A stretch of 64,000 nucleotides of DNA from NCBI GenBank assembly GCA_949752795.1, contig OX457057.1:103877513-103941512 (forward strand), given 5' to 3'. Positions within the stretch are counted from its first letter, which is position 1, and each line of letters opens with the position of its first letter. Shown here one piece after another: positions 56,887-64,000 of this stretch. The notes beneath the pieces are model-generated. The model was not told the DNA's origin, ran no database searches, and worked only from the letters and a program-made list of their open reading frames with translations. A program made the translations under genes and the position numbers. The stretch is from Hyperoodon ampullatus (taxonomy: Eukaryota > Chordata > Mammalia > Artiodactyla > Ziphiidae).

Positions 56887-59090
56887 ATCCTATCCCGTTG
56901 AGGGGCTATAAGCATTAAATTGGATTAGTATATAAACCACAGAGTAGTTTCTCGATGAATTTGGCTCTTCTTTCTTTTCTACATTTAAATGGCAATAGCA
57001 AAGAAGTAGCCTGAAGTCAGCCAGTGAAAGAGAACAGGCACGAGGATAACTAGAGGGGCCTGACATTGTGAACAGTATTTGGTGCAGGATCAATGTATCT
57101 GAATTCTTCTCTGCCTTCTGCTGGCTCCTTTTTTTTGCTGTATAAATATCCATGTAAATCAATGGCTGGACACACTTAATCCCCCAGGAGGTAGGTCTGT
57201 CCACTCAGTGATTTGCATCGCTTGGTTCAGGTCGGGCAGCTTCCATGGACCTTGCATTTGTGTAGGTTTTCCGCTCGAAAACAGTAAGCTATCAAGGGAA
57301 TCTTTTTAGGAGATAAGATAAAGGCAGGAGGAGATTGGCTAGGGGCAGAGACACGTCTCTTCTCTCTGTCAGATGCACTTTGTGCCACTTCTACACGCAT
57401 GGTGGTTCTCTGCCAGCCCAGCCCTTGTAAGATGCCTCAATGAGTGTGTAGATAATTCCATATGGCCCCACCCATGGGCATCAGATACCATTTCTATTCT
57501 CATCTCTGAACACACAGCATGTGGAAAATTCTTGTGCCACAGGAAGCAGGGCATGGAGCTAGAATACGTAAATAGCAACAATCAATGCCTTTGATTCTTG
57601 GAGCCACCCTAGTGTCAGAAGCAAAAATTGTTCTCCATGCTTGGTTTTCTTTATTCCACTTGTACTTCAAAAGCTGCAGGGAGTAAAAAGAAAAAACAAA
57701 CAAAAAACCCAGAGCTCTCACCTCCTGGACACCTGATCTTCTGCTGGCAACCCTGCCCCAGACCACTGTTTGTCCTCAGCCTATATCCAGTGATGACACA
57801 GTAGGGGCCCCCTCCAGCCAAGGAAGCCACCTCTTGTGCCTTATTCTGTGCCTGCCTTTGAGTAGAGCTCCTTCCCAGCTCTCTGGTTTGGGTTCTTTTC
57901 CATTACCCACACTGTTGCAGGAAGGGGGACCCCTTCCAGGGCCCGAGAGTGGGCTCTTGTCTAATACTCAGGAATGAATTGTCCGAGGAGACACACGCAC
58001 TCTCCCCAGGGATCCCCCGCCCTTCTCTCTCCTCTCACCCAGGATTCCCAGGCCCTTTTTCCTGTAGTCACTGAGCACATGAGCCATTCAAGTGTGCAGC
58101 TATTTTTACTAGAGTGTGAAGGATTCTCAGGGTACAAACTATATTTAGCAGAGGTTAAAGTTCACATTACACAATCACTGGGGCACAGATTAAATCTTTA
58201 AACAGCCTGGTTTCGGTCTTCCTGCTTCAGTCCTCTACAAATGGGCTTTTCCAGTCCTAACCCTTCTCCTTTCAATTCAGCCTACAAATACTTCAAGGCC
58301 TTTGTTTCCCACAAGAAATGGAATTCTTTTCTTTTTAGCCCTCAAGTCCCTCTTCTACCTCAGACAGAGATTTTCTTACAGCCATCAGAACCTCTGATTT
58401 AGCAGGAATCTATAAGGAAATGTTAAATGGAACCCTTCCAGGGTTGAAAAAACTCTAGCCTAGAAATTCTTAAAAATGCAAACTACCCACCTAAAGGCTC
58501 AAATTGACGCTCATTGCCAACTGCAGTTGACTTTTCAGGCCAAGGTACTAAGAAGGGATTATGTCTGAGGGTTTTTAAATCAGCATGGAAAATAAAGAGG
58601 AGGGCTCTAAGCTAGCTCATCTCAAGAGAGGAACTGGAGACCAGGTTTCAGGACTGAGTGTGTAACGTGACACGCAGCCCAGCTGGCCCTTCAGCCGCTG
58701 GAAGCACTGTGTGCAAACAGCCTGAGGTGCCAGCCCTCTACCGGAAGGGCCTCAGCTGCAGAGTCACCTCGCTCAAGGTGACACCCCCTTCCCGGGGCAG
58801 CCTGCACCCAGTGACTGGTCAGGGTTGGATACAAAGGCCTAGTCCCTTCACCTCAACTCAAGACAAGTCTAGAGCTGCATCTCTGCTTCAGAGCTCCAGG
58901 GTTGAGCAGCCTTTTGTTGAGACGGCCTCCCTGTCCGGCTTCCCCTCTGCCTGTTGCACAGGTGGAAATCTCCAGAGCGCTTCCTAAGGCACTCCTGCAT
59001 GCATCTCCATCTCAGCCATTGCTAGCGACATGTCTTAAACTATGTGACATTCTCCTGATAAATGCTCTTGGGTAGCCCCACGTTGCTACA
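56887..59090. other. mostly unique DNA, no gene seen
   Basis: ORFs up to 109 codons occur, without domains or splice context. A minus-strand donor-like site near 57719 lacks an acceptor. Confidence 0.35.
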
Positions 59091-59245
59091 TTTCTGCGAA
59101 AGTGCTGTCAGCAGACCCAGCAGCATGGATACCCCAGGTGAGGGTATTAGAAATGCAAGATCTCGGTCCCATCCCAGAACAATGAAATCTGGATCTCTTT
59201 TTGAACAAAATCCTCAGATGATTCATATGTATATTAATGTTTGGT
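59091..59245 (+). mobile_element. MER5A-type hAT fragment
   Basis: 'gacccagcagcatggatacc' and 'tattagaaatgcaagatctc' are MER5A-like. Confidence 0.65.
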
Positions 59246-59933
59246 AAGCACTGGCCTGCATGATAATCAGAAGAGAAATGATGAGCAGGAATGTTTACTG
59301 CAAGCACAGAAGTATCCTGGCCCAATGGGAGCCATCTGTTTTTAGTTCAGAAACTATGTTTCCTACTAAAAGGAGTTTAAAAACCCATTACTTTGCCACA
59401 GTCCAATCACAAACAAAAGGGCAGAACATAGAGGCAGCAGGTCAATTGCTCAAGTTAGGAAACCAAGCTGCAGTATTAAGCAAACAAGGAAAAAGCTCAT
59501 ATTTAAAGTAAGTATGTAAAGTAAGTGCCAGCGGTCCTTAGAGTACAGAGGAAAGATGAAACACTTCCCTTGCAATACAACAGATGAACTTCAGACACAA
59601 GCAGGGACTTGGAACTTTCGCAACTGACCACTAGGGAACTAGTATAAAAAAGCTTCCCCAAGGGCAGGCACACACACACAGTGGGGCAACGGGATGAATT
59701 CACATTTATTCTCTTAGCCACACCATCTAAAGATGTGCACCAGGTCTTCAGTAAGAAGGAACTAATTTATGTTAGAATGGCAATAGTTTGTTACAGGGAA
59801 CATGCTAAAATGTTAAGGTGTAATGAAATGTTTCCATGGTTCCCGTTTCATAGGGAGGATTCAGTCATTCTCAACAGATCCTTTCGTGCTTATAAAACAC
59901 TGCATTAAGCTGTCTCTCTGGAATTCTTTATAG
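59246..59933. other. unique stretch, no gene confirmed
   Basis: A donor-like 'tttaaa|gtaagt' at 59509/59510 follows a long open frame from 59347, but the acceptor 'tctgtttttag' is only fair. A pyrimidine tract closes the stretch. Confidence 0.3.
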
Positions 59934-60010
59934 ATGGATATCGAGACTGAGCTCGACCTCTATGTGTGTTTTCTGATAAAAGTCCTAGAAAACAGAGGAG
60001 GCAAGAAGAG
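59934..60010 (+). other. candidate exon (unverified)
   Basis: A strong acceptor 'ctctctggaattctttatag' and good donor 'aagag|gtaggtg' enclose 77 bases. One frame is open: phase 0, 25 codons, ending in phase 2, reading 'MDIETELDLYVCFLIKVL' then 'ENRGGKK'. The leading ATG lies directly after the AG. The protein is not recognised. It does not join in phase with the candidate at 54.9 kb. Confidence 0.28.
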
Positions 60011-60959
60011 GTAGGTGGTGCCATGAAGAATGTTGCTTCATCATGATTGGTTTACGTCTGGCTGTGGCCTGTTCCCATTGAAGGGCAGCAAGGAAAAGGG
60101 GAGCTTTCATGTGACCGGAACCCCTGAGGGAAAATGTAAGTGTCCTCAGATATCAAGGGAAGAGGCAGGGATCCAGTCCTGGATGAAATGGAGTAAACAC
60201 GTGAATGCAGCTATAAAACCTGAACAGAACACAATGGACCAGCCTATCTGAGGACTCTGAAAAGTAAATGGTAGCAGGGGGCTTGGGAAGGAAGAGCAGA
60301 ATTTGACGTGCCACTGAACCAGCACTCAGTGTCTCACTTGTCCTCCACGTCCTTGGTCCGGATGGGAGACAGCCCCAAATGCAGAAATGAGCAACAGGTA
60401 TGGCTAAAAAGAGCTCCCTCTGGTTCTGGCTCCAGGTGCAATTAACACACAGAAACAGTGGGGAAATCCCCTGTTCATTTTCTTTCTTTTCTTTATTCTC
60501 CCAGCTGCACCCTCCCCAGGCAATCAGAGCAATGGCAGTGAGAATGGCAGTAGTGGAGCCCACAGGGGACCCTCTCTCTCTGTCTGGAGGAGGTGTTCCC
60601 CAATCCTCTTCTTCTCTCTCACTTCTCCCACCACCTGGCCCCTAATGTGAGTGCATTCACAGGAAGTGTGCAGCACAGCAAGGTGGATAGAGCCCAAGCT
60701 TTCCATCCAGAGGATGGATAAGGGGGGGCACAAAGTGCTGGAAAGCACTAGAGAGATCTCATAAAGGGAGGAACTCGGGCAAGGGGCCCCTTAAAGCTGT
60801 TCACAAACTCCTGGGTTCAATCCTGTGCTGTGTGGGTGTGAGTCTGCTCCTAAAGACACACCAAAGACATGGAGACTGAACTAAAGGGTGGGCCATCACT
60901 CAGGTCCCAGAATGACCCCCAATGGCACACGCACAGAGAAAATCTAAGTAGCTGCAAAG
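60011..60959. other. unique stretch, no gene confirmed
   Basis: A 136-codon minus-strand ORF (60153-60563) and a donor-like 'aaat|gtaagtg' near 60134 occur; neither is supported by other signals. Confidence 0.3.
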
Positions 60960-61150
60960 GCTCTGAAAACAAACCTGACATTGAAACTACGACTTACAAA
61001 AGGCTTACAGAATTTTCAGCCTGAATCCATCCAGGTTGATTGCCTGTTAAAACATAAATATTATAATTTACATAAGATGTAAATAAAACCCAGGCTCTCA
61101 AAACATAATATTCAAAATATCCAAGATATAATCCAACATTACTCAGTGTA
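60960..61150 (+). mobile_element. HAL1/L1M-like remnant, 5' part
   Basis: 'tattcaaaatatccaagata' leads into an LTR-like insertion; the HAL1-like ORF1 follows on the other side. Confidence 0.5.
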
Positions 61151-61697
61151 TTAGTTTTCTACTGCTGCTACAACAAATGACCACAAACCTAGTGGTCATT
61201 AAAATAATAGTTGATTTTGGGGGGGGGTTGTTTTTTTTTGTTTGTTTGTATGTTTGTTTTAAGTTCTATAGGTCAGAATTCCAAAATCGGCCTCACTGGG
61301 TTAAAGTCCTGGTGTGGGCAGGGCTGGCACCTTTTGGAGGATCTGTGGGGAAACTGTTTCCTTGCATTTGAAAGATTTGAGGGACTGCCCTCATTCCTTG
61401 GCTCGTGGACCCCTTCCTCCATCTTCAAAGCAAGCAACATAGCATCTCTCTAACCCTTCTTCCATTGTCACCTCTCTTTCTGATCATAACCAGGAAACAT
61501 TCTCTACTTTTAAAGATGCTCATGATTATATATGTCCCATCAGTGTAATCTCCCCATCTCAAGGTCCACATCTGATAAGCAATCCTATTGCACCTGCAAT
61601 GTTAATTCCTTTTACCATGTAACATATTCACAGGTTCTAGAAATTAGGATGCAGACATCTCTGAGAGAGACTTTATTCTACCTTTCACTCTCAGTGT
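61151..61697 (-). mobile_element. MaLR/MLT1-like LTR, antisense, inserted in HAL1
   Basis: Begins 'tgtattagttttctactgct' and contains 'gcctcactgggttaaagtcc' and 'cttcctccatcttcaaagc', the pattern I associate with MLT1-type LTRs in antisense. A 'ctcag' word lies at both borders, like a 5-bp duplication. No coding part. Confidence 0.6.
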
Positions 61698-62960
61698 ATG
61701 AAGAACCATGAAATCTCAACTCACGTGAAAACAATTGGCAGATGCCAGCACTAAGGTGATGCAGATGTTGGAATTTTCTGACAAAGTCTTTAAAACAGGT
61801 ATTATAAAAATATTCCACAAAGTAAGGGACAACAACACTCTTGAAATGAATGGAAAGAGAAAGTCTTGGCAGGGAAACAGAAAGTATAAAGAAGATCTAA
61901 ATGTAAATTTTAGAGTTAAAACATACAGTAACTGACATTTTAAAACCTGGATAGACCAATTGAAATTATTCAATCTGAACAACATAGAAAAAAATTTTTT
62001 TAATGAACAGAGCCTCAGGAACCAGTGAGATTATACCAAAATGTCTTAACATTTGTGTCATTCAAGTCTCAGAGGAAGAGAAAAAAATACAGAGCAGAAA
62101 AAAAAAATACTGGAAAAAATAATGGCTGAAAACTTCCCATATTTGGCAAAAGGCATAGACATACAGATTTAAGAAGCTCAGTGAACTCCAAATAGGAAGA
62201 ACACAAAAAATCCATGCCTAAACACATCATAATCAAACTGCTGAAAACCAAGATGAAAAAAAACCTCTTTAAAGCAGCCAGAAAGATGATATATTGCCTG
62301 TAAGAAAACAGTTCAAGTGATTGTGGATTTCTCATCAGAAATCAGGAATATGCAAATATAAACAAGCTGCAAACTTTTGCCCATCAAATTAGCAGAAATT
62401 TTTTAAAATTATTACTATCTAGTGTTAGGATGCAAAAGTATGTTAGTGGGAAAAGAAATAAGAACAACATTTATAAAACATAATTAGGCATCATCTACCA
62501 AAATTTTAAATCTATGTACCTTTTAACCCTCAATCCCACTTCTAGAAATTTATCCTACAGAAATATTTGTACAAGTGCTCAAAGATATTTATTGTGACCT
62601 TGTGTGTAGTGGCAAATAAATACATTAATAAAACATTATAAATAATTACTGAGAACTATTATTTAAATAAATTACAGAATCCCACAGTATGGAATATAAT
62701 GTAGCTTTTAGAATGATTATATTGGAGCCAAGTCTAGGCATTGAAAGAACATATGATATAAATGTTAAATGTTAAAGACATTTGTCAAATATCACAAGCA
62801 CACACATACACACAAGTTGGGTTTTGTAATTGTGTGTGTGATTATAACTGACTGGGAAAAAATCAGGAAAGATAAAAACCAAACTGATATCAGCAATTGC
62901 TTCTGAGGAATAAGATAAGAAGAATAGAAATGGTACTTGTGCTTTTTACTTTATCTATGT
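61698..62960 (+). mobile_element. HAL1-like remnant: ORF1 followed by 3' region
   Basis: Degraded ORF1-like text ('aagtctttaaaacaggtatt', 'aaaacttcccatatttggca', 'aatcaaactgctgaaaacca') passes into an L1-type 3' region ('aatcccacttctagaaattt', 'gtggcaaataaatacatta') with no recognisable ORF2 between. That order is typical of HAL1 (half-L1) elements. Many stops. Confidence 0.65.
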
Positions 62961-63176
62961 GTGAATATGTGTGTATGTTTTAACAAAGGACAAGTAGTAT
63001 TTTTGACATTTTTTTAAAAAAATGGTAAAAGGCCTATCTATGTAAGTTTCATAGCACTCTCCTCCAGTGTTCTGATCTTAGAAATTAACTAGCTAGTCTT
63101 TCACTGTTTTCTGGGAATTGAGCATTTTATTCACTTCCCTTAAGGAAACCCAATCCACATGTTTAGCATCTCCTAG

Positions 63177-63710
63177 TGTATAAGTTTTCTACTGCGGCAT
63201 AACAAATTACCTCAAAATTTGCCATCTCAAAACAACCAAAATTGCCTGATATAGTTTCTGAGGATCAGGAACCCAGGAGTGTCTTGGCTGGGTGCTTCCA
63301 GTCAGGGTTTCTCATGAAGCTGTAATCATCTGAAGGCTTGTCCAGGACTGGAGGATCCACTCACAAGTCCCTCACATAGCTATTGGTAAGAGAACTTGGT
63401 TCCTCACTGGCTATGGTCAGAGGCTCAATTCTTCATCACACAGGCTTCTTTGTAGTCTACTTACTGCTGGCAGCTGGCTTTCCCTAGAGTGACTGGCCAA
63501 AGAGTTAGAGTGGCCAAGTTGGAAGCTGCAGTGACTTTTATAACCTCATCTTAGAAGCGACTTACTATCACTTCTGCTGTAGTCCACTGGTCACACAGAC
63601 TGACCTTGGTACAATATGGCGGGAGAATACACAAGAATTTGGATACCAGAAGTCAGAGATCATTGAGGGCTGTCTTGAGGACCCGCTAGCACAGTTAAAT
63701 TTTTCCCCAC
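63177..63710 (-). mobile_element. second MaLR/MLT1-like LTR, antisense
   Basis: 'agtgtataagttttctactg' and 'cataacaaattacctcaaaa' match the start of the LTR at 61151. The interior differs, so it is a different subfamily. Confidence 0.5.
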
Positions 63711-63813
63711 TATGTCTCCTCCCTGTCTGAGTTCATAGACCCTTCTGGGGGCTAAAGTATACCTATGTCTCTATGCAAGAACAACATGAAATACTTCAAG
63801 GCACAGCATATCT

Positions 63814-63951
63814 GGGACTTCCCTGGCGGGCCACTGGTTGAGACTCCGTGCTTCCATTGCAGGGGGTGCGGGTTCAATCCCTGTTCAGGGAACTAAGATC
63901 CCACGTGCCACACGGAGCAGCAAAAAAAAAAGAAAGAAAGAAAGAAAGAAA
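63814..63951 (+). mobile_element. short CHR-type SINE, sense
   Basis: 'gggacttccctggcgggcc' with 'gggttcaatccctgttcag' and an A tail that has grown into (aaag)n. Flanks 'aaggcacagcatatct' and 'aaggcacagcgtatct' are a duplication with one mismatch. Confidence 0.95.
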
Positions 63952-64000
63952 AAGGCACAGCGTATCTGAGAATTTAGAAGAGAATTTTCTGATATATGGA

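Noticed and set aside
60153..60563. 136-codon minus-strand ORF
   Set aside because: No domain, no splice context and no conserved pattern visible; length is within chance for this window.

Overview
The window is nuclear DNA of a mammal, almost certainly a cetacean or a close cetartiodactyl relative. The clearest sign is at least thirteen tRNA-derived SINEs of the CHR type, which begin 'ggcttccctggtggcgcag' or 'gggacttccctggtggtcc'. This SINE group is known from whales, hippos and ruminants. A mariner-type palindromic MITE of the kind common in Cetartiodactyla fits the same picture. Older mammal-wide repeats (MIR, L2, L1M/HAL1, MER5-type hAT, ERVL/MaLR-like LTRs) fill much of the rest. No ruminant BovB element was noticed. 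This identification is by eye.

No bacterial-style gene, rRNA, true tRNA gene or CRISPR array is present, and I recognise no known mammalian protein. Nearly every longer ORF is explained by a repeat: L1 ORF1/ORF2 remnants, SINEs read as protein, L2, or low-complexity tracts. The window therefore looks intergenic or intronic. Several short segments have good splice acceptors and donors around a single open frame. I list them as unverified candidate exons: minus strand 6045-6157 and 54524-54585; plus strand 37427-37622, 42704-42738, 42988-43062, 54909-54994 and 59934-60010. The first three plus-strand ones are phase-compatible with each other.

Layout. 1-1 kb: L1 insertion with an inverted 5' part. 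1-11 kb: mostly unique DNA with L2, MIR and hAT fragments. 11-22 kb: old antisense L1M blocks, one interrupted by a SINE and one by an LTR-like insert. 22-24 kb: L2. 26.4-33.6 kb: a nearly full-length but dead L1, with a SINE in its 5' region and a deletion through the reverse-transcriptase active-site region. 34-44 kb: unique DNA with an L2 split by a hAT element, two CHR SINEs and an L1 3' fragment. 44-46 kb: AT-rich tracts. 47.7-48.8 kb: L2 with a MER5A insertion. 48.8-49.6 kb: a large near-perfect inverted repeat, the most unusual structure here. 50-54 kb: a SINE cluster that includes two insertions at one target site. 55 kb: the mariner MITE. 56-61 kb: mostly unique. 61-64 kb: HAL1-like remnant, two MaLR-like LTRs and a terminal CHR SINE.

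The most notable findings are the ~320 bp inverted repeat, the triplicated SINE target site, the hairpin-forming MITE and the candidate exons.
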